Notes under the pieces: model-generated
Seen by the model: the letters and a program-made list of their open reading frames with translations, nothing else
The model's database searches: none
Told to the model about the DNA's origin: nothing
Made by a program: the position numbers and the translations under genes
Origin: Streptococcus thoraltensis DSM 12221
GTDB lineage: Bacteria; Bacillota; Bacilli; Lactobacillales; Streptococcaceae
Length of the DNA: 37,675 nt
Assembly (NCBI RefSeq): GCF_000380145.1
Contig: NZ_KB904595.1
Location: 1-37,675 of the forward strand
Direction of reading: 5' to 3'
Part shown: piece by piece, positions 17,110-25,949 of the stretch
How the letters are laid out: every line of letters starts with the position of its first letter
Position numbering within the stretch: position 1 is the stretch's first letter

Positions 17110-17274
17110 GTACGAGATTAAGAGCTTTTAATCATTTTTTGTTACCTTTTTTAATTCAAAATCATATCCATATTCAAAAATAACTAGATTTCAAAATATA
17201 CTTAATATTTTAAGCATATAATAATGACTAACTGTGTTACCTTACAACTAAAGAAAAGAGGCTGTGAAGTAACA

Positions 17275-17478
17275 ATGATTTCTTATAAACCGTTTTATAA
17301 TACTCTTCGTCAAAAAGGTTTTACGGAATATGGACTTATTTTTAAACAAGGACTCTCCGCAAATACGATACATCGTATTAAAAAAGGCGAAGCCATAACG
17401 ACTAAAACACTAGATACATTGTGTTCTATTTTAGAATGCAAGGTGGAAGATATTATTGTATACGAAGCAGATGAATAG
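17275..17478 (+). CDS. Small Xre/Cro-type helix-turn-helix regulator
   Basis: 67 residues from the ATG at 17275 (MISYKPFYNTLRQKG). The open frame extends 17 codons upstream, but the family starts at this methionine. Almost the whole protein is one HTH domain of the YozG/HTH_26 type: LIFKQGLSANTIHRIKKGEAITTKTLDTLCSILECKVEDIIVYE. Such proteins act as DNA-binding repressors. It diverges from the surface-protein gene, whose promoter holds a 30-bp palindrome, so it is the natural candidate regulator of that promoter. A strong terminator follows. Confidence 0.8.
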   Translation: MISYKPFYNTLRQKGFTEYGLIFKQGLSANTIHRIKKGEAITTKTLDTLCSILECKVEDIIVYEADE

Positions 17479-17490
17479 GGTAATTAAAAA

Positions 17491-17525
17491 AAGATTGAGG
17501 TAGTTAGCCTCAGTCTTCTTTTGTT
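17491..17525 (+). terminator. Terminator of the HTH gene
   Basis: AAGATTGAGG (17491-17500) pairs with CCTCAGTCTT (17508-17517); the one imperfection is a U-G wobble in the plus-strand transcript. CTTTTGTTT follows. It begins 12 bases after the stop codon. Confidence 0.85.
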
Positions 17526-17751
17526 TGGGTAATTTCTTGGACAGTAACTTATCCTAATGTCTAAAGAAGACTTGAAAAGTATTTCCTTTTTAAGATTATA
17601 AAGATGCGTGATAGCTTTTGCGCAACAGGTATTCAGAATATGGAGTTGTTAGGTTAAAGTGAAACAATTCTATCCGACTTAATAGCCATTTAACCTATCA
17701 ACAGCAGTACCATCTTTTGCCTCTAGCCTTCTTTAATGGTAAAATAACCTC

Positions 17752-18753
17752 ATGACAAGAATTTTAGACAAGGATTTAATGGGCGATGAAGAGCTGGTCG
17801 AACGAACGCTCCGCCCACAATATTTTAGAGAATATATTGGACAGGACAAGGTTAAAGAGCAGCTAGAAATTTTCATCAAGGCTGCAAAAATGCGTGATGA
17901 AGCCCTTGACCATGTTCTTCTTTTTGGCCCTCCGGGTCTTGGTAAAACAACCATGGCTTTCGTGATTGCCAACGAACTAGGTGTCAACCTCAAGCAAACT
18001 TCTGGTCCTGCTATTGAGAAAGCTGGCGATTTGGTCGCTATTCTCAACGAACTTGAACCTGGTGACGTCCTCTTCATCGATGAAATTCATCGTATGCCAA
18101 TGGCTGTGGAAGAAGTCCTCTATTCTGCTATGGAGGATTTCTACATTGACATTATGATCGGTGCCGGTGAAACCAGCCGTAGTGTTCACTTGGACTTGCC
18201 GCCTTTCACCCTTATCGGGGCTACTACCCGTGCCGGTATGTTGTCCAATCCTTTGCGAGCTCGTTTCGGGATAAACGGACACATGGAGTATTATGAGTTA
18301 GCTGACCTCACAGAAATTGTTGAGCGTACTGCCGACATCTTTGAAATGGAAATTACGCACGAAGCTGCGATTGAACTAGCAAAACGAAGCCGCGGAACCC
18401 CCCGTATCGCTAATCGACTCTTAAAACGTGTCCGTGATTTCGCCCAAATTATGGGAGACGGTATCATTGACGATAAAATCACTGATAAAGCCCTCACTAT
18501 GTTGGATGTTGACCATGAAGGTCTTGATTATGTAGACCAAAAAATTCTCAAAACCATGATTGAGATGTATAATGGTGGTCCAGTCGGTTTAGGAACTTTA
18601 TCTGTCAATATCGCAGAAGAACGTGAAACTGTTGAGGACATGTATGAGCCTTATCTGATTCAAAAAGGATTTCTCATGCGCACGCGGACAGGTCGTGTGG
18701 CAACCGCAAAAGCTTACGAACACTTAGGATACGAACGCTTTGAAGACAACTAA
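17752..18753 (+). CDS. ruvB: Holliday junction branch migration helicase RuvB
   Basis: 333 residues, full length. AAA+ motor of the RuvAB complex that drives branch migration in recombinational repair. Walker [10 protein letters not shown] (59-67), Walker B FIDEIHR (108-114), sensor 1 GATTRAG and a C-terminal winged-helix domain with [13 protein letters not shown] and GGPVGLGTL are all present, followed by the typical [14 protein letters not shown] end. It is monocistronic here; ruvA is not in the window. A -10-like TAAAAT lies a few bases upstream of the ATG, so the leader must be very short or the promoter lies further up. Confidence 0.97.
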   Translation: MTRILDKDLMGDEELVERTLRPQYFREYIGQDKVKEQLEIFIKAAKMRDEALDHVLLFGPPGLGKTTMAFVIANELGVNLKQTSGPAIEKAGDLVAILNELEPGDVLFIDEIHRMPMAVEEVLYSAMEDFYIDIMIGAGETSRSVHLDLPPFTLIGATTRAGMLSNPLRARFGINGHMEYYELADLTEIVERTADIFEMEITHEAAIELAKRSRGTPRIANRLLKRVRDFAQIMGDGIIDDKITDKALTMLDVDHEGLDYVDQKILKTMIEMYNGGPVGLGTLSVNIAEERETVEDMYEPYLIQKGFLMRTRTGRVATAKAYEHLGYERFEDN

Positions 18754-18799
18754 AAGAGCCTTATGCCCACGCTGACTAGCTTTTAGGATAATGATTTGT

Positions 18800-18845
18800 A
18801 AAACGAGTAAGACACAGATATTTTTTGTGTCTTTTGTTCGTTTTA
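18800..18845 (+). terminator. Terminator after ruvB
   Basis: AAGACACA (18809-18816) pairs with TGTGTCTT (18826-18833), and the outer flanks AAAACGA and TCGTTTT also pair. A T-rich tract follows. It lies about 50 bases after the ruvB stop. Confidence 0.75.
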
Positions 18846-18966
18846 TTCACTGCTTAAAAAGCCTAAAACATCTGGCATCTAGCTAGAAAAGGAAAGTCTA
18901 CACTCTTTATTTTATCCCTTATCCTCTACTCTTTATTTTTAAAGAAAAGCTATTAAAGGAGATTAT

Positions 18967-20316
18967 ATGCATGATTTAACCAAAGGAAGTCCTATCAAGG
19001 TCATCCTTCTTTTTACTATCCCTCTCTTAATTGGAAGTTTTTTCCAATTAGCTTATAACTTTGCTGACAGTATGATTGTTGGACAGACCCTTGGAAAAGA
19101 GGCGTTTGCCAGTGTTGGAGCTACCGGTAGCCTGACCTTTCTCATCCTTGGATTCGCTCAAGGGTTAACAGCAGGATTGACTATCGTCACTGCCCAAAAA
19201 TTCGGGGCTAAGGATGACGATGGCATCCGCAAAAGTTTTGTTCACGGTGTCTTTTACTCATTAATGACTAGCCTTGTTTTAACAGCTCTGGCTCTTATCT
19301 TTCTTCGACCCAGCCTACAACTCATGCGAACACCTGATAACCTCATTAACCATGCCCAAAGTTTCTTGACTGCTATCTATGGTGGTATGATTTTCACCAT
19401 TTTCTTTAACTACCTCTCCAACGTTTTGAGAAGTTTGGGTAATTCAAAAACACCCTTGATTGCCTTAATTATCGCAAGTATTATCAACGTCATCTTAGAC
19501 TTCATCTTTATCCTTAACTTCCAGATGGGGGTTTTCGGGGCTGGGCTAGCTACGATTATCGCACAAGCTTTCTCAGTGCTTTATCTGGCTATCTATATTT
19601 ATCGGAAAGTGCCGTATTTCCACATGCACCTATCAGACTGGCGTTTGGATAGTGCAAACCTCAAAAAACACGCGCAGTTAGGCTTCCCTATGGGATTCCA
19701 GTCCAGCATCATTGCCATCGGCGCCATTATTCTACAAATCAGCTTAAACCAACTGGGAACAGATGCCATTGCAGCACAAGCTATTGCCAGCAAAACCGAT
19801 CAATTAGCCATGTTGCCTATGATTAATCTAGGCCTAGCCATGTCAACCTTCACTGCACAAAATTACGGTGCTAAAGAGTATAAGCGTATCTTGCAAGGTC
19901 TCTACCGCACTATTGTTATCGCTATTTTATGGGCTATCTTATTTGCTGCTATTTTGATTTTTTTCAATCGTTTCTTCAGTGGATTATTCCTTTCAGATGG
20001 CAGTCAAACTGTTTACGACCTTGCCTTATCTTACTACGTCATTAATGGTGTTCTATATTGGGTTCTATCCATTCTCTTTGTAACACGTAGCTTTATCCAA
20101 GGCTTAGGAAAAGGCTTAGTGCCAACCCTAGCTGGTATCATGGAGCTCGTCATGCGTGCAGGAATTGCCACTGTTGGTTCCATTTATTTTGGCTTCAATG
20201 GTATCGCAGCCTCCAACCCAGCTGCTTGGATTGGTGCTCTTCTTGTGCTTCTACCTAGTACATTTATTATGCGTAAACGCTTGAAAGCACAGGCAAATGC
20301 TCCTAGAGTTGCGTAA
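18967..20316 (+). CDS. MATE family efflux transporter
   Basis: 449 residues with about 12 membrane helices, the normal size. The N-terminus KGSPIKVILLFTIPLLIGSFFQLAYNFADSMIVGQTLGKEAFASVGATG is the MATE signature, and the two halves are pseudo-repeats, the second starting near HAQLGFPMGFQSSI. MATE proteins export drugs or metabolites using a sodium or proton gradient. AAAGGAG sits 6 bases before the ATG. It stands alone, with a hairpin terminator after it. The substrate cannot be told from sequence. Confidence 0.92.
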   Translation: MHDLTKGSPIKVILLFTIPLLIGSFFQLAYNFADSMIVGQTLGKEAFASVGATGSLTFLILGFAQGLTAGLTIVTAQKFGAKDDDGIRKSFVHGVFYSLMTSLVLTALALIFLRPSLQLMRTPDNLINHAQSFLTAIYGGMIFTIFFNYLSNVLRSLGNSKTPLIALIIASIINVILDFIFILNFQMGVFGAGLATIIAQAFSVLYLAIYIYRKVPYFHMHLSDWRLDSANLKKHAQLGFPMGFQSSIIAIGAIILQISLNQLGTDAIAAQAIASKTDQLAMLPMINLGLAMSTFTAQNYGAKEYKRILQGLYRTIVIAILWAILFAAILIFFNRFFSGLFLSDGSQTVYDLALSYYVINGVLYWVLSILFVTRSFIQGLGKGLVPTLAGIMELVMRAGIATVGSIYFGFNGIAASNPAAWIGALLVLLPSTFIMRKRLKAQANAPRVA

Positions 20317-20317
20317 G

Positions 20318-20375
20318 CTAGCTCTAACAGTGCTGTAGTGGGGTAACGCTACCACAGAGGTTATGGAGCTTTTTC
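20318..20375 (+). terminator. Repeated hairpin acting as terminator of the MATE gene
   Basis: GCTCTAAC near the start pairs with GTTATGGAGC near the end. An inner imperfect hairpin around GTAGTGGGGTAACGCTACCAC lies between them, and TTTTT follows. A related copy at 28022-28075 shares TAGTGGGTAAC..CCAC and AGTTATAGAGCTTTTT, so this is a dispersed terminator-like repeat. Confidence 0.6.
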
Positions 20376-20457
20376 AATGCACAAAAATCTCATACGACTT
20401 ATATGAAAAGCGACAAAACTCACGTTAGAAAACTTGATATTCATCGCCGTGAACGTG

Positions 20458-20671
20458 TATAGTCTTTTGAATTAACTTTGTTACATGGTTACTTTTGACT
20501 TGCCCTACTCATACTAAATAAAAATCAAAGCAGACTAGGCGACACAGATAGCAGATAGAACTGAAGGTCATCAAATCAAGTCAGCAAGGTCTGCTTTTGA
20601 TTTTCGAAGAGTATCAAGTACCGTCCGGCATCTTGCGTTCCTTGTTCTGAAAGGTTAATTCATTTGACTAT
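20458..20671 (-). repeat. MITE copy A, long form carrying a BOX-like insert
   Basis: About 214 bp bounded by TATAGTCTTTTGAATTAAC and TTAATTCATTTGACTATA, imperfect terminal inverted repeats with TA at each tip. The middle (20511-20614) starts ATACTAAATAAAAATCAAAG and ends GATTTTCGAAGAGTAT. These match the boxA start and boxC end of pneumococcal BOX elements. Copy B at 22049-22260 is the same long form in the opposite orientation. Confidence 0.8.
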
Positions 20672-20740
20672 AAAAAGAGAGAACCAATCTGATTCTCGCG
20701 TTCTTAGCTATCAGTTACCTACTACAGGTTATAAAGAGCC
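20672..20740 (-). repeat. Diverged copy of the ISL3-like IS end
   Basis: On the minus strand this reads GGCTCTTTATAACCTGTAG, then GATAGCTAAGAACGCGAGAA and AGATTGGTTCTCTC before T residues. Block order is the same as in 247-338. It directly abuts MITE copy A. No coding sequence is seen here. Confidence 0.4.
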
Positions 20741-20757
20741 TGTAAGTTCGGGCAAAC

Positions 20758-20795
20758 AAAAAACCAGAAGTCTCGAGCACTTCTGGTTTTTCTTT
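20758..20795 (-). terminator. Terminator of rpmH
   Basis: AAACCAGAAGT pairs with ACTTCTGGTTT (arms within 20758-20771 and 20779-20790) over a short loop. Runs of A and T on both sides make it usable on either strand. It begins about 20 bases past the rpmH stop on the minus strand. Confidence 0.85.
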
Positions 20796-20813
20796 TTTAT
20801 AGCTTGTTAGCCA

Positions 20814-20948
20814 TTATGCTGACAAGACTTTGCGTCCTTTACGGCGACGGCTTGCGAGCACGCGACGTCCATTTTTAGTAGACATACGGTGACGGAATCC
20901 GTGTTTACGTTGACGACGAATTTTACTTGGTTGATAAGTACGTTTCAC
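20814..20948 (-). CDS. rpmH: 50S ribosomal protein L34
   Basis: 44 residues starting at GTG 20948: [20 protein letters not shown], then [20 protein letters not shown] and a VLSA ending. This is the complete, very basic L34 protein of the large ribosomal subunit. GAGGAGG lies about 7 bases upstream of the GTG. The rnpA-yidC-jag genes normally found near rpmH are present, but a LytTR pair and a MITE lie between rpmH and jag. It is the only gene between the two inverted MITEs that is essential-type housekeeping. Confidence 0.96.
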
Positions 20949-21049
20949 AGTGAATACCTCCTCATAGATTTTCGTATTCGTTTAGCCGGCTATTTGTGAT
21001 ATCAGTTACTAAACATACCATACTATTTTATAGGAATTCTACTTCCTTG

Positions 21050-21445
21050 TCAAGATTTATTTCCCTTATCGGCTAGTTTTTGATTGATTTTACGAGTCGC
21101 ATCCCTATTCTGCCAAGCAAAGAAGAGTACAATAATCAGATAGATAACTAAAAATTCTAAACTAATTCCTAAAAAGTAACTTAATTCAAAAGGAACCCAG
21201 TGATTGATAAATAACATCGCGATTACTAGACCGTAAATAATTAGTATATGAAGCGTCGTCTTCTTGGCATCTGCCCACTTGGGATGTTCATAAATAAGAG
21301 CAGCAAGTCCCATTAACCCACTTGCAACCCATGTTACAAAACTGCTAGACCAGCTTGGTGTAAAGTTAAAAATCAGTAGGTTCACTAAGTAAATAAACGA
21401 GCCCCAGCCCACGCCGATTAAAAAGTAATTTACTATTTTTTTCAT
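21050..21445 (-). CDS. DUF3021 family membrane protein, partner of the LytTR regulator
   Basis: 131 residues with four predicted membrane helices (about 5-28, 35-53, 67-85 and 91-113) and a basic tail WQNRDATRKINQKLADKGNKS. The beginning KIVNYFLIGVGWGSFIYLVNLL is typical of DUF3021 proteins, which are encoded next to LytTR regulators in streptococci and lactobacilli. In LytTR regulatory systems the membrane partner restrains the regulator. It starts 12 bases after the LytTR stop, so the two form one operon. The signal it senses is unknown. Confidence 0.8.
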   Translation of the reverse strand: MKKIVNYFLIGVGWGSFIYLVNLLIFNFTPSWSSSFVTWVASGLMGLAALIYEHPKWADAKKTTLHILIIYGLVIAMLFINHWVPFELSYFLGISLEFLVIYLIIVLFFAWQNRDATRKINQKLADKGNKS

Positions 21446-21457
21446 GATAATACCCTC

Positions 21458-21904
21458 CTATAACCCCAATCGTTTTTCCAGAGTTTTCAAATAGCGTCTG
21501 CTCACTGTTATCTTTAGACCATTCGTTAGAAAAGCGGTCATATTACCCGAAAAAGATGCTTCCATCCGCTCCAAATGCTGGATATTAATCAAGCTTTGTT
21601 TAGACACTTGAATCATATCTGGATGATTAAGCCTTTGTTTAAACTGGCACAGTCGCTGCCGTGTTGAAATCTCCCGATTATGATAGTAAATGTTTAAATA
21701 ATCACCATCTACCTCAGCTGCAACAATATCATCTATTTTTAAGATAAGAATATCATCAAGCGTCTTAACGCTAACAATTCCTTTTGGACTACTAGCATAA
21801 CTTTCAAGATAAGCGATTAAATCTACCACCTCTGAGGTGTACTCTCGATTTTTGATGATAATTGACAACTCATCTACCGAACTTTTTTCAAAGAACCATT
21901 TCAT
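21458..21904 (-). CDS. LytTR-family DNA-binding transcriptional regulator
   Basis: 148 residues. The C-terminal 100 residues form a LytTR DNA-binding domain: ILILKIDDIVAAEVDGDYLNIYYHNREISTR, then FKQRLNHPDMIQVSKQSLINIQHLERME and LKITVSRRYLKTLEKRL. There is no receiver domain, so it is not a two-component response regulator. With the adjoining DUF3021 gene it forms a two-gene LytTR system, a class that often activates its own operon; some members control competence or bacteriocins. A pair of 9-bp direct repeats upstream fits autoregulation. A GGAGGAGG ribosome site precedes the ATG. Confidence 0.9.
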   Translation of the reverse strand: MKWFFEKSSVDELSIIIKNREYTSEVVDLIAYLESYASSPKGIVSVKTLDDILILKIDDIVAAEVDGDYLNIYYHNREISTRQRLCQFKQRLNHPDMIQVSKQSLINIQHLERMEASFSGNMTAFLTNGLKITVSRRYLKTLEKRLGL

Positions 21905-21933
21905 TTGCCACCTCCTCCATTCCTTATGCTTTT

Positions 21934-22002
21934 ATGATAGCAAATCCTCCTCAGTTTGTGACACGTTCTTTGCTAAGTGGTTAAACCTTGCTCCTAAGCG
22001 GT
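21934..22002 (-). promoter_or_regulatory. LytTR operon promoter with direct-repeat operator
   Basis: On the minus strand ACCGCTTAG (21994-22002) and ACCACTTAG (21973-21981) are direct repeats with a 21-base period, that is 9-bp sites 12 bases apart, the geometry bound by LytTR proteins such as AgrA. Ten bases downstream lies a -35 GTCACA (21957-21962), then 17 bases and a -10 TATCAT (21934-21939). The placement suits activation by the regulator it precedes. Confidence 0.6.
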
Positions 22003-22048
22003 AACAAACAAGAAAAAAGAAGCTAGCTAATCTAACTTCTTACTTTTA

Positions 22049-22260
22049 CAGTCAAATGAATTAGTTTTCAGAACAAGGAACGCAAGACGCCGGAGAGTAC
22101 TTGCTACTCTTCAAAAATCAAAAGCAGACCTTGCTGACTTGATTTGATGACCTTCAGTTCTATCGGCTATCTGTGTCGCCTAGTCTGCTTTGATTTGCAT
22201 CGAGTATGAGTAGGGCAAGTCGAAAGTGACGATATATCATAGTTAATTCAAAAGACTATA
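22049..22260 (+). repeat. MITE copy B, long form with BOX-like insert
   Basis: Starts with CAGTCAAATGAATTA and ends TTAATTCAAAAGACTATA. The inner BOX-like module occupies about 22104-22207 and again contains the AAATCAAAAGCAGAC/AGTCTGCTTTGATTT inverted repeat. It lies in inverted orientation to copy A, 1.4 kb away. Its right tip forms the last codons and stop of jag. Confidence 0.8.
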
Positions 22261-23304
22261 ATCTTTCGATACGGTCACTACAACATAGCGATTGGGGTCA
22301 TCACCCTCTGAGTAAGATGACACTCCTTCAATTTGCGAAATCGTTTTATGAACCGTTTTACGTTCGCTATTACTCATGGAATCCATGTCAAATGACTCCC
22401 CCGACTCCAATACACGATTGGCAATCTTATGCGTGAAGTCAATCAATGTTTCCGTACGATGTTCAACATAGTCATGAACATTAATAGACACAGAGTAATG
22501 ACGTGAATAACGATCGTGCAAATAATTTTGTGCCAGTAATTGAAGAGCTTTCAATACTTTTCCGTGATAGCCAATCACCCGACCAGGTTCTGTGGTTTCA
22601 ATTTGCAAACTGATACGACGTCGACTGGTTTGAGTGTCAATACTTGCTTCAACATCCATCTCATCAATGATTTTCTGAACGTAGGCTGTCACTTGCACGG
22701 CAGCTTCTTCTAATTCCGCTGCTATCTCTGGTGATGGCACATTGTCATAAACTGAAAATTCTTTAGCAACAAATTCGTCAAAAGTCTCTTCTCCAGTTTC
22801 GACTTCTGCTACTTCAGAAGGTTCTTTATCAACACTTGGTTGCTCCTCGATAATCACGAGTCCCTCAGACTCTTCTGTCACACGCACATCTTCTTCAGAC
22901 GACTCTACCTGTGGTTGAACATCAGCTGGTTCAATCGTCTCGACTGCCACTTCCTCATCCACAGTTTCCTGAACAAGTCCTTCTTGTTCCAATTCATTTG
23001 AAACTAAAGACTCAGAAGGTTCTTGAGAGTCAATTGATTCAGCCACTAGTGATTTCTCGTCCAATTCAGTAGTTGATTTTGGACGCTCTTTGAAAATGCT
23101 GGTTATGCTACTTGCTTTTTTATCAGATGCTTGGGCAGCTTCTAAACTAGAGACTTCTACTTGGGCAGGTTTTTTACCAAAGCCTAAAAAACCCTTTTTC
23201 TCCTTCGAAATGACCTTGATACGTGCTTTTAAACGAGGGATTCCAAGCTGATTTAAACCAGTCTCAATCGCTTCTTCTACGTTTTTACCTGTAAATATAG
23301 CCAT
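22243..23304 (-). CDS. jag: RNA-binding protein Jag (KhpB)
   Basis: 353 residues. An N-terminal Jag_N domain (1-50, MAIFTGKNVEEAIETGL..GFLGFGKKP) precedes a long acidic linker rich in Glu, Ser and Val (about 55-200). A KH domain with GRVIGYHGKVLKALQLL and a C-terminal R3H domain with MSNSERKTVHKTI follow. With KhpA it binds RNA and influences cell elongation and division in pneumococcus. It is encoded 15 bases after yidC, the usual order. The final codons YSLLN-stop are the tip of MITE copy B, so the native C-terminus after RYVVVTVSKD has been replaced. Confidence 0.93.
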   Translation of the reverse strand: MAIFTGKNVEEAIETGLNQLGIPRLKARIKVISKEKKGFLGFGKKPAQVEVSSLEAAQASDKKASSITSIFKERPKSTTELDEKSLVAESIDSQEPSESLVSNELEQEGLVQETVDEEVAVETIEPADVQPQVESSEEDVRVTEESEGLVIIEEQPSVDKEPSEVAEVETGEETFDEFVAKEFSVYDNVPSPEIAAELEEAAVQVTAYVQKIIDEMDVEASIDTQTSRRRISLQIETTEPGRVIGYHGKVLKALQLLAQNYLHDRYSRHYSVSINVHDYVEHRTETLIDFTHKIANRVLESGESFDMDSMSNSERKTVHKTISQIEGVSSYSEGDDPNRYVVVTVSKDYSLLN

Positions 23305-23319
23305 TTTCTATCTCCTTTA

Positions 23320-24123
23320 TTACTTTCTACGTGCTTTTTTCTTAGCTCGTCTAATTTTCGCCAAACGTTCTCTCTCTTCTTCTTCCAAACGTTTACGTTC
23401 TGCAATGATTTTGAAAGGATTGTTCAAAAGTAAAATTTGACCCACTTGGAAAGCATTTGATACTGTCCAATAAAGGGCAATACCACTCGCCAAGTTAGCA
23501 CCCATAACTAAAATCAAAATCGGCATGAGGTAAGTCATCAAGGTTAAAGTAATGTTTGACTCTTTGGCTGCCTTATTGGTCAACCATGTTGATAAGAAGG
23601 TGAAGAAAGCAGCAAGAATCGGTAGGATAAAATAAGGATCCCTATCAGCTAAATTAACCCAGAGGAAATTCCCTTCTTTTAGGAAAGCAACACGGCTCAA
23701 AGCTTGATACAGAGCCATCAAAATTGGCAATTGAATCAATAGGGGGAATAAAGAAGCATAAGGATTGACATCATACTTCTTATAGAGGGCTTGGCTTTCC
23801 TCAGCCAACTTGATACGGTTCTCCGCACCAGGATACTGGCGTTGCAACTCTCGTAATTCTGGCTGCAAGTCTTGCATTTTTTGACTTGACTTGAGTTGCA
23901 TGTGGTACAGTGGCATCAAAATCAAGCGAATCAAGAGGGTAAACAACACAATACCTAGACCAATTGAGCCACCAAAGCCAAGGAAACGAATCATTTCTGC
24001 GAATAGGTATATCAACTGGTTCCAAAAACCACTAGAAGATTGGGTTACTTCGCTAGTTCCACAAGCTGTTAATAAGAGAAGAGCTAGCCCGGCTATTCCT
24101 GAGAGTTTAAGTTTCTTTTTCAC
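23320..24123 (-). CDS. yidC: Membrane protein insertase YidC (OxaA/SpoIIIJ)
   Basis: 267 residues from GTG 24123, preceded by AAGGA at 7-8 bases. An upstream in-frame TTG at 24153 lacks a site. A lipoprotein signal ends LLTAC, with lipidated Cys21. The insertase core has about five membrane helices, including [22 protein letters not shown] with the conserved arginine in the groove, and [22 protein letters not shown] basic tail [20 protein letters not shown] probably contacts ribosomes. It overlaps the end of rnpA by 17 bases and is followed by jag. Streptococci usually have a second yidC elsewhere. Confidence 0.94.
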   Translation of the reverse strand: MKKKLKLSGIAGLALLLLTACGTSEVTQSSSGFWNQLIYLFAEMIRFLGFGGSIGLGIVLFTLLIRLILMPLYHMQLKSSQKMQDLQPELRELQRQYPGAENRIKLAEESQALYKKYDVNPYASLFPLLIQLPILMALYQALSRVAFLKEGNFLWVNLADRDPYFILPILAAFFTFLSTWLTNKAAKESNITLTLMTYLMPILILVMGANLASGIALYWTVSNAFQVGQILLLNNPFKIIAERKRLEEEERERLAKIRRAKKKARRK

Positions 24124-24466
24124 TAATTTGTCCTTCTTCGAATAATTTTGCAATTTTTAGTACATGTATGAGATTTGATTTCATATCTTGATAAGTCAGC
24201 TCTTCCACACCTTTACGAGCGATGATAACAAAATCATGATGATTCAATCCTGAATCTAATTCCATCACAATATGTCTCAAACGTCTTTTGATAAGGTTAC
24301 GTGTCACAGCGTTACCAAGCTTTTTGCTCACCGATAACCCAAGGCGATAATGCGGCTGCTCTTTTTCCAAACGATAGACAACAAACTTCCGATTGGCACA
24401 ACTCTTTCCCTTGCTAAAGATGGCTTGAAAATCCTTCTCACTTTTAACACGATATGATTTTTTCAA
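24107..24466 (-). CDS. rnpA: Ribonuclease P protein component
   Basis: 119 residues from TTG 24466, chosen because GGAG lies six bases upstream and because the family begins [13 protein letters not shown]. The RNase P signature [18 protein letters not shown] is intact. The protein binds the RNase P RNA and helps process tRNA 5' ends. It is the first gene of rnpA-yidC-jag and comes 88 bases after argH on the same strand. No fasX-like RNA is evident in that gap. Confidence 0.95.
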   Translation of the reverse strand: MKKSYRVKSEKDFQAIFSKGKSCANRKFVVYRLEKEQPHYRLGLSVSKKLGNAVTRNLIKRRLRHIVMELDSGLNHHDFVIIARKGVEELTYQDMKSNLIHVLKIAKLFEEGQISEKET

Positions 24467-24554
24467 AGTGATCTCCAAATATCTGTATTCTCCCTATTAT
24501 ATCAAAAAATCATAAAAAAAGCCAAAAGCCTTGCAACTATTGACTTTATAGCTA

Positions 24555-25940
24555 TTATGACGAGAAATCTGACTTGGCTTTTTCAATCTGCCATAAAACT
24601 TGGTCAAAACCTGTCCCTCCAAGGGATTGACGTCTTGCAACTGCCTTATGACTATCCAACACTTTATAAACATCTTCTTCAATCAAATCCGACTGGTGTT
24701 TGTAATCTTCCAGAGGAACATCTTGCAAATAAATCCCTTTTTTGGTGCATTCTAAGACCATATGTCCGACAATGGCGTGAGCTTCGCGGAAAGGTAACCC
24801 TTTCGCTGCTAGATAATCGGCTAGCTCAGTGGCGTTTGAAAAATCTTTAGTTGTTGAATTTTCCATAACTGTCTTATTGACAGTCATACTCTCCAACATA
24901 CCCGCCATGACTTTTAGCGAAACAGTGACCGTATCAACTGTATCAAACATACCTTCCTTATCTTCTTGCAAATCCTTATTATAAGCTAAGGGGAGGGATT
25001 TCATAACGGTTAGTAAACCTAGTAAGTCACCATAAACACGACCTGTTTTACCTCTAATCAATTCTGCCATATCAGGATTTTTCTTCTGAGGCATGATGGA
25101 AGAACCTGTTGAAAAGGTATCTGACAATGTAACGAATTGGTACTCGTGTGAACACCAGTTGATGATTTCCTCGCAGAAACGGCTGAGGTGCATCATTAAA
25201 ATAGAACTGTTGCTTAAAAATTCTAAAATAAAATCACGATCTGAGACAGCATCCAAAGAATTGGCATATGGTTCTGAAAAACCAAGCAAGTCACTAGTCA
25301 TGTAGCGATCGATAGGAAAGGTCGTACCAGCTAAGGCTGCTGCACCTAGAGGAGACATATCCGTATGCTTAAGATTAAAAGTGAAGCGTTCACTATCTCT
25401 GCTAAACATTTGATAGTAAGCCATCAAATGATGTCCAAACGAGATAGGCTGGGCGTGCTGCAGGTGAGTATAACCAGGCATAATCGTTTCCACATGCTCC
25501 TCAGCTAAGGTAACCAAAACCTGACGTAATTCTTCTAATAATGTCACAATGTTTTGTAAATGCTCTTTAAGATACAGGTGCATGTCTGTTGCGACTTGAT
25601 CATTTCTCGAGCGTGCTGTATGCAGTTTCCCAGCAACCGAACCAATCTTTTGCGTCAGAAGACTCTCCATGTTCATGTGTATATCTTCGTTGGAAATATC
25701 AAACGCCAGAGTACCCGCTTCAAATTCGGATAGCAAGCTCATCAAACCTTCTTTAATGGCGAATGACTCTTCCTGACTGATAATTCCTGTTTTGCCCAGC
25801 ATGGTGACATGAGCAATTGATCCTTGCAAGTCTTGTTTTGCCATTTTCTGGTCAAAACCGATAGAAGCTCCAAACGCTTCAACCCATTCTGCTACTTGAG
25901 CCTCAAAACGACCACCCCATAATTTTTGATTTCCAACCAT
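24555..25940 (-). CDS. argH: Argininosuccinate lyase
   Basis: 461 residues, full length. It cleaves argininosuccinate to arginine and fumarate, the last step of arginine synthesis. The superfamily signature [12 protein letters not shown] is present, along with the N-terminal [21 protein letters not shown] and [13 protein letters not shown]. It starts 9 bases after argG with AAGGAG before its ATG, so argGH is an operon. Near the stop, AAAAAGCCAA on the minus strand can pair with TTGGCTTTTT about 50 bases later, a possible weak terminator. Confidence 0.97.
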   Translation of the reverse strand: MVGNQKLWGGRFEAQVAEWVEAFGASIGFDQKMAKQDLQGSIAHVTMLGKTGIISQEESFAIKEGLMSLLSEFEAGTLAFDISNEDIHMNMESLLTQKIGSVAGKLHTARSRNDQVATDMHLYLKEHLQNIVTLLEELRQVLVTLAEEHVETIMPGYTHLQHAQPISFGHHLMAYYQMFSRDSERFTFNLKHTDMSPLGAAALAGTTFPIDRYMTSDLLGFSEPYANSLDAVSDRDFILEFLSNSSILMMHLSRFCEEIINWCSHEYQFVTLSDTFSTGSSIMPQKKNPDMAELIRGKTGRVYGDLLGLLTVMKSLPLAYNKDLQEDKEGMFDTVDTVTVSLKVMAGMLESMTVNKTVMENSTTKDFSNATELADYLAAKGLPFREAHAIVGHMVLECTKKGIYLQDVPLEDYKHQSDLIEEDVYKVLDSHKAVARRQSLGGTGFDQVLWQIEKAKSDFSS

Positions 25941-25949
25941 GATAACTCC

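Noticed and set aside
20458..22260. A composite transposon carrying the LytTR pair
   Set aside because: The flanking MITEs have no transposase and rpmH is a core gene, so only an inverted-repeat arrangement is claimed, not a transposon.
24479..24554. fasX-like small RNA before rnpA
   Set aside because: The gap between argH and rnpA is only 76-88 bases, AT-rich, with no independent promoter and terminator pair.
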